From NCBI GenBank assembly GCA_012522985.1, contig JAAYJJ010000114.1, positions 1 to 22,485 of the forward strand: 22,485 nucleotides of DNA. The letters run 5' to 3'. Made by a program: the position numbers and the translations under genes. Positions within the stretch are counted from its first letter, which is position 1. Every line of letters begins with the position of its first letter. Under the pieces are notes generated by a model. That model searched no databases. It saw only the letters and a program-made list of their open reading frames with translations, and had not been told where the DNA came from. Shown here piece after piece: positions 1 to 6,694 of the stretch. Origin of the DNA: Aliarcobacter butzleri (GTDB lineage: Bacteria; Campylobacterota; Campylobacteria; Campylobacterales; Arcobacteraceae).

Positions 1-495
1 CCTTCTTGCTTCTAAACAAAGCCTTTCAAAACTCTCATCAAAATATCTTCTATTTTTGATATTTGTTAGCCCATCATACATAGATAGTTTTTCTAAAAGA
101 TCAGTTTTAAGCTTAAGCTCTATTTGATTTTTAACTCTTATTTTAACTATTGCTTGATAAAAAGGCTTAGTTATATAGTCAATTGCACCTAGTCGTAATC
201 CATACTCTTCATCTTCTTTGCTATCTTTGGATGTTACAAATATAATAGGAATATGTCTTAGTTTATCGCTATTTTTTATATACTTACATACATCATAACC
301 ACTAATATCTGGCATCTGTATATCAAGTAGTACTAAATCAATATTGCTACTACTATTCAAAACTTCCAAAGCTTTTGTACCACTTTTTGCTATCTTAATA
401 TGATAATCTTCTTGTAATATATCAGCCAAAATCTGTAAATTGACTATCTCCTCATCAATTATTAAAACAGTTGGTTTATGATTTAGATCTAGCAA
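1..495 (-). CDS. Response regulator with receiver and GGDEF domains (3' part cut by window edge)
   Basis: The visible 165 codons give a CheY-like receiver domain followed by the start of a diguanylate cyclase domain. In the receiver, an acidic pair lies at D14/E15, the phospho-acceptor is D58 in the LLDIQMPD motif, and the conserved lysine is K110 in TKPF. From residue 138 the sequence SMYDGLTNIKNRRYFDE is the typical opening of a GGDEF domain; the catalytic loop lies beyond the window. The likely role is phosphorylation-controlled synthesis of cyclic di-GMP in the cytoplasm (family knowledge). The start is TTG at 495-493, preceded by AAGGAG with a 6-nt spacer; no in-frame ATG fits better. 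The stop of the upstream Sel1 gene lies inside this spacer, so the two genes are probably co-transcribed and translationally coupled. The C-terminal output domain is inferred from its first 28 residues only. Confidence 0.88.
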   Translation of the reverse strand, partial: MLDLNHKPTVLIIDEEIVNLQILADILQEDYHIKIAKSGTKALEVLNSSSNIDLVLLDIQMPDISGYDVCKYIKNSDKLRHIPIIFVTSKDSKEDEEYGLRLGAIDYITKPFYQAIVKIRVKNQIELKLKTDLLEKLSMYDGLTNIKNRRYFDESFERLCLEARR

Positions 496-498
496 AAA

Positions 499-1164
499 CT
501 ACTCCTTAGTCTTCTCTTTTATCTCTTTATCTTTTTTACATAATTCTGGTTCATCTTTGCATAGATATTGTAAGTTTTTAAAAGCAGCCATATTGCCTTG
601 TTTATATGATCTACTCCAATACTCAAAAGCCTTTTGGCTATTTTTTTCTACACCTTGAGCTTTGATATACATCATACCTAGTTCATTTAAAGCATATTGA
701 TCTTCTTGTTTTGCAGCTAATTCAAACCACTTAATAGCCTCTTGATAATCTTGTGTTACTCCTATACCTGTTTGATACATATTACCAAGATTGTATTGAG
801 CCTTTGTATCACCATCATTTGCAGCCAAAACATACCAGTGAAGTGCTTTTTTATAATCTTTTTCTACACCTTGGGCATTTTGATAGATAGCCCCTAGGTT
901 AAACTTAGCCTTTGTATTATCTAGTTTTGCAGCACTTTCATACCATTTAATAGCTTCTTGAAAATTTTGTTCTACTCCATATCCATAAGCATACATTATA
1001 CCTAGATTTAACTGTGCTTCTGAATTGTTTTGTTTTGCCAAATCTTCAAATATCACAAAAGCTTTATTATAATCTTTTGCCTTTATGGCATCCATCCCCT
1101 CATCTATAGTAGATGCAAAAACATATCCCAAAACTAAAAAAATCAAAAAAACTACTTTCCTCAT
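499..1164 (-). CDS. Secreted Sel1-like repeat (TPR-type) protein
   Basis: The protein has 221 residues. It starts with a short positively charged and hydrophobic signal peptide, with probable cleavage after VFA at about residue 17. It then has Sel1-like repeats with an exact 36-residue period, starting near residues 48, 84, 120 and 156 (pattern A-x2-NLG-x-MY-x4-GV, then A-x-W-x3-A). A less regular helical unit lies before them. Residues C202 and C209 near the end could form a disulphide, as in the Hcp-type Sel1 proteins of this phylum. Such proteins are periplasmic or secreted protein-binding scaffolds; the partner here is unknown. The gene lies directly upstream of the receiver-GGDEF gene, with its stop inside that gene's ribosome-binding region, suggesting the two act in one signalling unit. 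The role is not established. Confidence 0.85.
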   Translation of the reverse strand: MRKVVFLIFLVLGYVFASTIDEGMDAIKAKDYNKAFVIFEDLAKQNNSEAQLNLGIMYAYGYGVEQNFQEAIKWYESAAKLDNTKAKFNLGAIYQNAQGVEKDYKKALHWYVLAANDGDTKAQYNLGNMYQTGIGVTQDYQEAIKWFELAAKQEDQYALNELGMMYIKAQGVEKNSQKAFEYWSRSYKQGNMAAFKNLQYLCKDEPELCKKDKEIKEKTKE

Positions 1165-1248
1165 ATAGTCCCTACCTTAGATAATATTTGATATAGTTTA
1201 TCATATTTTAGCTAAAATTAATACTTTATAAAATTGGTGCTAAGTGTT

Positions 1249-1273
1249 AAGAGTTTGCTAAGGTTAAAACCTT
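1249..1273. repeat. Inverted repeat AAGGTT-AA-AACCTT, related to a motif in the 3.1-3.3 kb gap
   Basis: A 6-bp inverted repeat with a 2-bp spacer (1260-1273) sits in the 137-bp gap between the protoglobin-PsiE and Sel1 genes. The 16 bases ending in TGCTAAGGT (1249-1264) match 14 of 16 bases at 3177-3192, and both copies are followed by AACCTT after 3 to 5 bases. The arms are too short and the downstream T-run too poor for a convincing terminator. It may be an operator or a degenerate dispersed element. The rest of this gap is AT-rich and presumably holds the Sel1 gene promoter. Confidence 0.35.
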
Positions 1274-1301
1274 TCTTCCAACAATAAATATTTTATTATA
1301 T

Positions 1302-2207
1302 TTACTGCTCTACTACCTTGCTTTTAATAGTAATAAGCCAATAAGCAACAGCAAGGGCCACTATAACAACTCCTATAATAAGAAGTTCATTTATCTTTTC
1401 AGCTGAAAGAGAATAGATAAGTACCTTTCTTATAAGTGCCGCCATAGCAAGCATAATAAAAGCCCCCAAGGCAAAGCCTTTGCCTTGAAGATGTTTAATC
1501 TCTTCTTGGATAAGCTCTATTGCAGCCCAAAGTACAAGTAAACTTCCCAAAACAGTAAGAACACCTTGCTCCATAGGTATATCTGTAAAAAAGAGCAAAT
1601 ATACATCATATATAAAAAGCCCAATAGCAAAAAATGCAACTAAAGCCAAAGATCCAGCCAAAAATAAGCTAACATATGAGTTAAACTTCTTTAGACTTCC
1701 TAAAATACTCTTTTCAAACTTTGATAGTGATAAAAACTTACTAAGCTCTTCCTCCCTATAAGAGCTTGTTAATGCATCTAGATTCATATCTACTATCTTT
1801 TCTACTGCTTGAATTTGACTAGTTTTAATCTCTTCATTTTCATTTGAAGCTTGAATATGTTTGATAATAAAACCTCTTACAAAGCTAAAAGCAGCATTTA
1901 CATAGTGTGTAGGAAGTCCTATACGAACATGTACTTCACCTATTTTATGCAAATACATAAAGTATGTAAAATCATATTTCCCACAAAAAAGATCTATAAA
2001 CCACTTTTGAATTTTTTCTTTATGATAATCTATAATCTTTTGGTTTTTCAAAAACTTAGCTGTTGAGCCAAAACCCCAAATATGATCATAAAATTGATTG
2101 ATAAACTCTTCACTTAGACTACTCATATACGGTTTCATCTCTAAAAGAATCTTCTCTTCTTCTTTCGTAAATCTATAGTGTTCTTTTAAGCTTTCATATT
2201 TTTGCAT
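1302..2207 (-). CDS. Protoglobin-domain protein fused to a PsiE-like four-helix membrane domain
   Basis: The protein has 301 residues. Residues 1 to about 155 form a globin-coupled-sensor/protoglobin domain: an all-helical N-terminus, then LHKIGEVHVRIGLPTHYV at about 86-103, in which H93 is the expected haem-binding proximal histidine. A linker follows (about 155-177). Four hydrophobic segments lie at about 178-206, 215-235, 245-267 and 272-293. The motifs ELIQEEI at the end of the second and ALIRKVLIYSL in the third resemble the phosphate-starvation-inducible PsiE family. The protein should thus be an inner-membrane haem protein with a cytoplasmic globin head able to bind O2, NO or CO. The membrane output is unknown; PsiE has no well-defined biochemical role. 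The ATG start follows an AAAGGA ribosome-binding site. A TATAAT box and an FNR-type site lie upstream, which fits gas- or redox-linked regulation (inference). Confidence 0.85.
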   Translation of the reverse strand: MQKYESLKEHYRFTKEEEKILLEMKPYMSSLSEEFINQFYDHIWGFGSTAKFLKNQKIIDYHKEKIQKWFIDLFCGKYDFTYFMYLHKIGEVHVRIGLPTHYVNAAFSFVRGFIIKHIQASNENEEIKTSQIQAVEKIVDMNLDALTSSYREEELSKFLSLSKFEKSILGSLKKFNSYVSLFLAGSLALVAFFAIGLFIYDVYLLFFTDIPMEQGVLTVLGSLLVLWAAIELIQEEIKHLQGKGFALGAFIMLAMAALIRKVLIYSLSAEKINELLIIGVVIVALAVAYWLITIKSKVVEQ

Positions 2208-2227
2208 TTATAATCCTTTGTTTGGTT

Positions 2228-2233
2228 ATTATA
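2228..2233 (-). promoter_or_regulatory. -10 box (TATAAT) for the protoglobin-PsiE gene
   Basis: The minus strand reads CTGATATAATAACC here, with an AT-rich stretch upstream and no clear -35. This is the usual vegetative promoter style in Campylobacterota. The predicted transcription start is near 2221, leaving a short leader of about 14 nt. Confidence 0.65.
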
Positions 2234-2255
2234 TCAGATATTTTTAGCTTTTTTA

Positions 2256-2269
2256 ATGATTTATATCAA
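2256..2269. promoter_or_regulatory. FNR/CRP-family binding site (TTGAT-N4-ATCAT on the minus strand)
   Basis: The minus strand reads TTGATATAAATCAT, matching the FNR consensus TTGAT-N4-ATCAA at 9 of 10 defined bases. Its centre (2262.5) is about 41.5 bp upstream of the start predicted from the 2228-2233 box, the classic class II activator position. It lies in a divergent gap, so it could also affect the RMD1-family gene on the plus strand, whose weaker TATGAT box is at 2283-2288. The binding protein is not in the window. Confidence 0.6.
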
Positions 2270-2316
2270 GATTAAAGAGATTTATGATACCCTTACAAAT
2301 AAAATAAGGATAATTG

Positions 2317-3126
2317 ATGAGTAAAAAAAATAGTATTTTATTTGTATCTATAGAACTTCCACGTCAAGTTAGTAGAAGCGAAATAGAATCAGAGTTTGGA
2401 ACTATTATATTATCAACTATAGAAAAATCATTAGTTGCACAAATAGATGATGATAGATTTATATTTATTTCTGCTTTTAAAGTAGTAACATTTTGTAATT
2501 TTACACACGAAGAAATCGAAGGATTTTTAAAAAGAATAGATATTAAAGAAGCAGATCGTTACGCTCAAATGCTTATTCATCAAGATTATCCTTTTGAGCT
2601 AAGTAAAACAGATACAAAACCTCTAATAACAAACTTTACAATCAAATATCATAAGTTTGATAAAGATATAGCCTCTATTATCTCTTTGGCACTATCAAGA
2701 AGTGTTGGACTTGAATCAAAAGAGAAATCATTAGAACAAAAAATGCTCCAAAGTGCTAAAATCTATGAAGATACTGTAGATCTCAAAATCAAGGATAGAA
2801 AAGCACTTATGAGTTTTGCTAGTTCTATAGCAAAAGAGAGATTTGAAATACTAAATAAACTATATCTATTAGATAAACCAGATATTATTTGGGATGATGT
2901 AGAGTTAGAGTCTTTTTACAATCAACTTTCATCTCAGCTAGAGTTAAAATCAAGATTTGAAGTAATAGAGTATAAAATTAACTATCTAAAAGAGTCTGTT
3001 GATTTTGCTATAAATAGGGTAAATCAAAAATCAAGTGAGTTTTTAGAGTGGATTATTATATGGCTTATTGTTATAGAGGTTCTTTTTAGTACTTGGGGAT
3101 ATATAATAAAACCTATGATTGGCTAA
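2317..3126 (+). CDS. RMD1/DUF155 family protein, C-terminal membrane anchor
   Basis: The protein has 269 residues. Its start region, a middle helical domain with ALSRSVGLESKEKSLEQ, and the segment DRKALMSFASSIAKERFEILN match the general pattern of the RMD1 family (DUF155), known from yeast meiotic division and mitochondrial proteins and found in many bacteria. A single hydrophobic segment near the C-terminus (about residues 245-266, EWIIIWLIVIEVLF) suggests a tail anchor with most of the protein in the cytoplasm. The bacterial function is unknown. I chose ATG 2317 because AAGGA at 2306-2310 is 6 nt upstream; an in-frame TTG at 2314 would be only 3 nt away. The gene diverges from the protoglobin-PsiE gene and shares its regulatory gap. 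Family assignment is moderately sure; no biochemical role can be claimed. Confidence 0.75.
   Translation: MSKKNSILFVSIELPRQVSRSEIESEFGTIILSTIEKSLVAQIDDDRFIFISAFKVVTFCNFTHEEIEGFLKRIDIKEADRYAQMLIHQDYPFELSKTDTKPLITNFTIKYHKFDKDIASIISLALSRSVGLESKEKSLEQKMLQSAKIYEDTVDLKIKDRKALMSFASSIAKERFEILNKLYLLDKPDIIWDDVELESFYNQLSSQLELKSRFEVIEYKINYLKESVDFAINRVNQKSSEFLEWIIIWLIVIEVLFSTWGYIIKPMIG
3102..3107 (+). promoter_or_regulatory. -10 box (TATAAT) inside the 3' end of the RMD1 gene, reading into the structured gap
   Basis: A perfect TATAAT with a T-rich tract 12 to 21 bases upstream (TCTTTTTAGT, 3081-3090) lies 17 bases before the RMD1 stop codon. Transcription would start near 3114 and run into the structured region that follows. 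It could also be chance in AT-rich coding DNA. Confidence 0.45.
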
Positions 3127-3275
3127 AAGCCTTAGGTGCCAAATTTAAATGTTGAATAGGAAGTAAGGTTTTCTCAAAGAGAGTGCTAAGGTACAAGAAC
3201 CTTACCTATACAGTGACAATATTGCACACTGAACTCTAGTAAGAAGTCTTGCTTCCTCAATAGATGTTTACAATA
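3115..3275 (+). ncRNA. Candidate structured small RNA, rod with central bubble (6S-like architecture?)
   Basis: This gap between two convergent genes contains a long inverted structure. An outer stem pairs 3147-3153 with 3263-3269. The main stem pairs 3158-3167 with 3248-3257 (AGGAAGTAAG with CTTGCTTCCT) and extends inward to 3172/3243. An unpaired central bubble follows (about 3173-3179 and 3231-3242). The apical part contains TAAGGT/ACCTTA (3187-3192 with 3199-3204) and two competing pairings of the 3224-3231 segment. Many pairs are G-U when read as plus-strand RNA and become A-C mismatches on the minus strand, so I favour the plus strand. Closing stem, bubble and apical stem resemble 6S RNA, but I do not recognise the sequence. 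No convincing terminator with a T-run follows; 5' and 3' ends are estimates. Confidence 0.45.
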
Positions 3276-3294
3276 CTTATAAAATAACTAATTA

Positions 3295-4227
3295 TTACTC
3301 AAAGCTCCCTAGTGCCATAAGTTTAGCATATCTTTTGGCATATCTCTCTTCATCGCTTAGCTCTCTTAGCTCTTTTACGCTTTGTAAGAAATAATCCCCT
3401 AAAGCCTTAATAGCTTCATCTTTTTGTCTATGTGCACCAATTAAAGGCTCATCTATAATATCATCTACAAGTTTTAATTTCAATAAATCATCTGAGCTTA
3501 TTTTAAGTGCTTGTGTAGCTGTTTCTACTTTAGATGGATCATCCCAAAGTATTGCAGAACATCCTTCAGGTGATATAACAGAAAAAACACTATATCTCAT
3601 CATAGCCAACTTATCAGCTACTCCTATAGCAAGAGCTCCACCACTTCCACCTTCTCCTATAACTATAGATACTGTTATAGTGTTGATATCACTTAGCTCA
3701 TATAGATTTCTTGCAATTGCTTCACTTTGACTTCTCTCTTCAGCTCCAATACCTGGATATGCACCAGGAGTATCTACAAGCATCAAAATAGGAATACCGA
3801 ATTTTTCTGCTAGTTTAGCGGCTCTTAAGGCCTTTCTATACCCTTCTGGATTTGGCATACCAAAATTTCTCATAATTTTATTTTTAGTGCCTCGCCCTTT
3901 TTGTTCACCTATTACCATAACTCTTTCATCACCTATATAGCCTAGATAACAAACTATAGCTGTATCATCAGCATAGTGTCTATCTCCATGTATCTCATAG
4001 GCATTTTTAAGTAGTGGTCTTATATAATCAAGTGCATAAGGTCTATCTGGATGTCTAGCTAGTTTTAGTTTTTGGTAATCAGTTAAGTTTTTATAAGTTT
4101 TGACAACTTCTTGATCTAATTTTTGCTTTAGTATCTCAACTGCATGTTCATCAGCTTTTGTTTTTGCTACGATTATCTCTTCTTCTATCTTTTGTAAATT
4201 TTGTTCAAAATCTAAATAAGTTGCCAA
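3295..4227 (-). CDS. accA: Acetyl-CoA carboxylase carboxyltransferase subunit alpha
   Basis: AccA and AccD form the carboxyltransferase that moves the carboxyl group from biotin-carboxyl carrier protein to acetyl-CoA, giving malonyl-CoA for fatty acid synthesis. The 310-residue length is standard. The motifs [19 protein letters not shown], the glycine-rich [12 protein letters not shown] and [17 protein letters not shown] are family signatures. The N-terminus ([11 protein letters not shown]) matches other AccA proteins, and the start codon is TTG, preceded by AAAGG with 6 bases between. It lies 9 bp after the fabF stop and is probably expressed from the promoter in front of fabF. accB, accC and accD are not in the window. 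A weak AATAA/TTATT hairpin overlaps the stop codon. Confidence 0.96.
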   Translation of the reverse strand: MATYLDFEQNLQKIEEEIIVAKTKADEHAVEILKQKLDQEVVKTYKNLTDYQKLKLARHPDRPYALDYIRPLLKNAYEIHGDRHYADDTAIVCYLGYIGDERVMVIGEQKGRGTKNKIMRNFGMPNPEGYRKALRAAKLAEKFGIPILMLVDTPGAYPGIGAEERSQSEAIARNLYELSDINTITVSIVIGEGGSGGALAIGVADKLAMMRYSVFSVISPEGCSAILWDDPSKVETATQALKISSDDLLKLKLVDDIIDEPLIGAHRQKDEAIKALGDYFLQSVKELRELSDEERYAKRYAKLMALGSFE

Positions 4228-4236
4228 GTGTAACCT

Positions 4237-5493
4237 TTATTTTGTAAATTTTTTAAATATAACAACACCATTTGTTCCACCAAAACCAAAAGAGTTACTC
4301 ATAACTATATTTAGTTCAGCCTCTCTTGCTTTGTTTGGTACATAATCCAAATCACACTCTTCATCAGGTGTTTCATAGTTGATTGTTGGTGGTATTATAC
4401 CTTGTTGCATAGCTTTTATTGAAATAACAGCCTCTATTGCTCCCGCTGCTCCTAAACAATGCCCTATTTGTCCTTTGGTTGAGCTAACTGGTGGACAGTT
4501 TTCTTTACTACCAAAAAGCATTTTTAAAGCTGCTGTTTCATTTTTGTCATTTGCTGGAGTTGATGTACCATGAGCATTTACATAATCTATCTTAAGATCT
4601 CCACCAACTTTAGCTTTTGCCATCTCATAAGCAGCTTTCATCGCTCTATATGGTCCATCTACTACTGGTGAAGTGATATGATTTGCATCTCCGCTCTCAC
4701 CAAAACCTATGATTTCAGCATAGATTTTAGCTCCTCTTGCTAAGGCACTTTCAAGATCTTCTAATACTAGTGCTCCAGCACCCTCACCCATAACAAAACC
4801 TTCTCTATCTTTATCAAAAGGTCTGCTTGATTTTTTTGGTTCATCGTTTCTAGTTGAAAGTGCTTTCATTGCAGCAAACCCACCAACTCCTGCTCCACAA
4901 ATAGCAGACTCTGCACCTACAACCAAAGCTCTATCAGCTCCACCACAAATAATAGTTTTAAATGCCTCATTTATAGCATGAGTTCCAGCAGCACATGCAG
5001 TAACTACTGATAAGTTTGGTCCTTTTATTGCGTGTTCTATAGATATAAATCCACCTAGCATATTAACTAATGCTGAAGGTATAAAAAATGGAGAGATTCT
5101 TCTAGGTCCTTGATTTTGACAAGTTACAGAGTTTTTTTCTATATTGCCAAGTCCACCTATTCCTGATGCACTAACCATTGCAAATCTATCTGCTATATCT
5201 TGTGAAACTTTATTATTTTCATCTACTATTCCAGCATCATTCATAGCCTCTATAGATGCTTTTAGTCCAAGCTGTATAAATCTATCAGCTTTTTTAACCT
5301 CTTTTTTCTCCATAACTACAGTTGGATCAAAATCTTTTACTTCACCAACTATCTGTACAGAATATTCACTAGCATCAAATAGAGATATAGTATCTATTCC
5401 ACACTCTCCAGCTACGATGTTATTAAATGATTCTTCACTATTATGCCCTAGTGAATTTATCATACCAATACCAGTTACTACTACTCTTCTCAT
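4237..5493 (-). CDS. fabF: Beta-ketoacyl-ACP synthase II
   Basis: This 418-residue thiolase-fold condensing enzyme elongates acyl-ACP with malonyl-ACP. All three catalytic residues are visible: the nucleophilic cysteine in VTACAAGTHA, and the two histidines in NAHGTSTPAND and GQIGHCLGAAGA. The C-terminal SNSFGFGGTNG motif is also present. Length is typical of FabF. The ATG start is preceded by GGAG with a 5- to 6-base spacer. A -10 box and a hairpin terminator lie between acpP and this gene, so fabF-accA can be expressed separately from acpP. Next to acpP and fabG it forms the usual type II fatty acid synthesis cluster. Confidence 0.97.
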   Translation of the reverse strand: MRRVVVTGIGMINSLGHNSEESFNNIVAGECGIDTISLFDASEYSVQIVGEVKDFDPTVVMEKKEVKKADRFIQLGLKASIEAMNDAGIVDENNKVSQDIADRFAMVSASGIGGLGNIEKNSVTCQNQGPRRISPFFIPSALVNMLGGFISIEHAIKGPNLSVVTACAAGTHAINEAFKTIICGGADRALVVGAESAICGAGVGGFAAMKALSTRNDEPKKSSRPFDKDREGFVMGEGAGALVLEDLESALARGAKIYAEIIGFGESGDANHITSPVVDGPYRAMKAAYEMAKAKVGGDLKIDYVNAHGTSTPANDKNETAALKMLFGSKENCPPVSSTKGQIGHCLGAAGAIEAVISIKAMQQGIIPPTINYETPDEECDLDYVPNKAREAELNIVMSNSFGFGGTNGVVIFKKFTK

Positions 5494-5555
5494 TATTACT
5501 CCAAACTTAACTTATATTATATATTCAATCTTTACTACCATAAAAAACTCAATAT

Positions 5556-5561
5556 ATTATA
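5556..5561 (-). promoter_or_regulatory. -10 box (TATAAT) for fabF-accA
   Basis: The minus strand reads TTGTATAATATATTG just downstream of the acpP terminator. A transcription start near 5549 gives a leader of about 55 nt. A second AT-rich box (TATAATAT) lies nearer fabF, so the exact element is uncertain. Confidence 0.55.
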
Positions 5562-5565
5562 CAAT

Positions 5566-5590
5566 AAAAGCCGAGAAAAACCCGACTTTT
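5566..5590 (-). terminator. Intrinsic terminator or attenuator after acpP
   Basis: The minus strand RNA reads AAAAGUCGGG, a UUUUU loop, then CUCGGCUUUU: ten continuous base pairs including two G-U wobbles, ending in a U run that is part of the stem. It begins 10 bases after the acpP stop codon and precedes the fabF promoter. The structure is nearly symmetric, so it could also stop transcription from the other side. Confidence 0.7.
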
Positions 5591-5599
5591 ATTTATATA

Positions 5600-5830
5600 T
5601 TACTTGTTGTTTTCAATATAATTGATAGCATCACCAACAGTTAGTATTTTTTCTGCTTCTTCATCTGGAATCTCTATACCAAATTTCTCCTCTAAAGCCA
5701 TCACTAACTCAACCACATCCAAAGAATCTGCACCTAAATCCTCTATAAATTTAGACTCAGCTTTTACTTCATCTGGATTACAGTCAAGTTGATCAACAAC
5801 TACATCTTTAACATCATCGAATAATGCCAT
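5600..5830 (-). CDS. acpP: Acyl carrier protein
   Basis: This small acidic 76-residue protein carries growing acyl chains on a 4'-phosphopantetheine arm. The attachment serine is in [19 protein letters not shown], the invariant DSL site. Length and composition are standard. The ATG start follows AAAGGAAAC, a strong ribosome-binding site. It sits between fabG and fabF but has its own -10 box upstream and a terminator downstream, consistent with the very high level of ACP cells need. It is the substrate carrier for the neighbouring FabF and FabG. Confidence 0.97.
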   Translation of the reverse strand: MALFDDVKDVVVDQLDCNPDEVKAESKFIEDLGADSLDVVELVMALEEKFGIEIPDEEAEKILTVGDAINYIENNK

Positions 5831-5859
5831 ATTGTTTCCTTTTTTTAAAATTTCATCTA

Positions 5860-5865
5860 ATTATA
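5860..5865 (-). promoter_or_regulatory. -10 box (TATAAT) for acpP
   Basis: The minus strand reads GATTTTTGGTTATAATTAG, a perfect TATAAT preceded by a T-rich tract, in the 104-bp gap between fabG and acpP. The predicted start near 5853 leaves a leader of about 23 nt before the acpP ATG. Confidence 0.65.
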
Positions 5866-5934
5866 ACCAAAAATCTTTAAATATTAAATTAAAAAGGCTG
5901 ATTTTAAAATCTAATTAATAAAACTTTCCATTTT

Positions 5935-6678
5935 TTACACATATAAGCCTCCATTTACCTTTAACACTTCACCAGTAATATAACTAGAGTAATCACTAAG
6001 CAAAAATGCCACAGCACCAGCTACTTCACTAGCATTACCAAATCTTTTTAGAGGTATATTTTTTTCATATTCTGCTTTTATCTCTGGTTTTAACTCATCA
6101 GTCATATCTGTTGCTATAAATCCAGGAGTTATTGCATTGTATCTTATACTTCTACTAGCTCCTTCTTTGGCAAAAGATTTAGTCATAGTATTTAGTCCAC
6201 CTTTACTTGCACTATAGTTTACCTGTCCTGCATTGCCCATTTCACCTACTATAGAAGAGATATTTACAACACTTCCAAATCTAGCTTTACTCATTACTTT
6301 TAAAGCCTCCCTACAACCTATAAAAGCACTTGTAAGGTTTGCATCAATTACAGTTGCAAAATCTTCTAAACTCATTCTAAGAGCTAGTTTATCTTTTGTA
6401 ATACCAGCATTATTGACTAAATAGCTAAGCTCTCCATCACACTCAACTATAACTTTTATCATATCAATAAACTCTTGTTCATTTGTAACATCAGCTTTTA
6501 TAACCGCAGCACTTCCACCACTAGCTATAATCTCATCTTTTATCTTATCAGCAGCTTCAGCTCCACTTCTATAGTTGATCCACACTTTTAGTCCAAAACT
6601 AGCTAACTCTTTAGCAATAGCTGCACCTATACCTCTACTAGCTCCTGTTATTAATACATTTTTACCACTAAATTTCAT
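5935..6678 (-). CDS. fabG: 3-oxoacyl-ACP reductase
   Basis: This 247-residue short-chain dehydrogenase reduces 3-oxoacyl-ACP to 3-hydroxyacyl-ACP with NADPH. The Rossmann nucleotide motif TGASRGIG is at about residues 11-18, NNAG is at about 89-92, and the catalytic serine, tyrosine and lysine are in NISSIVGEMG and VNYSASKGG. The C-terminal SSYITGEVLKVNGG is typical of FabG. The ATG start is preceded by AAAAGGAG. It is 16 bp downstream of the multi-cluster ferredoxin gene with no obvious promoter between, so it probably belongs to the end of the moeA-que transcript, while acpP downstream has its own promoter. Confidence 0.95.
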   Translation of the reverse strand: MKFSGKNVLITGASRGIGAAIAKELASFGLKVWINYRSGAEAADKIKDEIIASGGSAAVIKADVTNEQEFIDMIKVIVECDGELSYLVNNAGITKDKLALRMSLEDFATVIDANLTSAFIGCREALKVMSKARFGSVVNISSIVGEMGNAGQVNYSASKGGLNTMTKSFAKEGASRSIRYNAITPGFIATDMTDELKPEIKAEYEKNIPLKRFGNASEVAGAVAFLLSDYSSYITGEVLKVNGGLYV

Positions 6679-6694
6679 ATATTTCTCCTTTTAT

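Noticed and set aside
1188..1204. Inverted repeat TTGATA-N5-TATCAT before the Sel1 gene as a second FNR box
   Set aside because: The TTGAT and ATCAT half-sites are 7 bases apart instead of 4, and such AT-rich symmetry is expected by chance.
3283..3296. AATAA/TTATT hairpin at the accA stop as a terminator
   Set aside because: Only five A-T pairs overlapping the stop codon, so too weak; downstream T content is modest.
5144..5644. Open frame of 166 codons on the plus strand across the start of fabF and end of acpP
   Set aside because: Antisense shadow of well-recognised genes; low-complexity Ser/Ile/Thr-rich product with no family resemblance and no ribosome-binding site.
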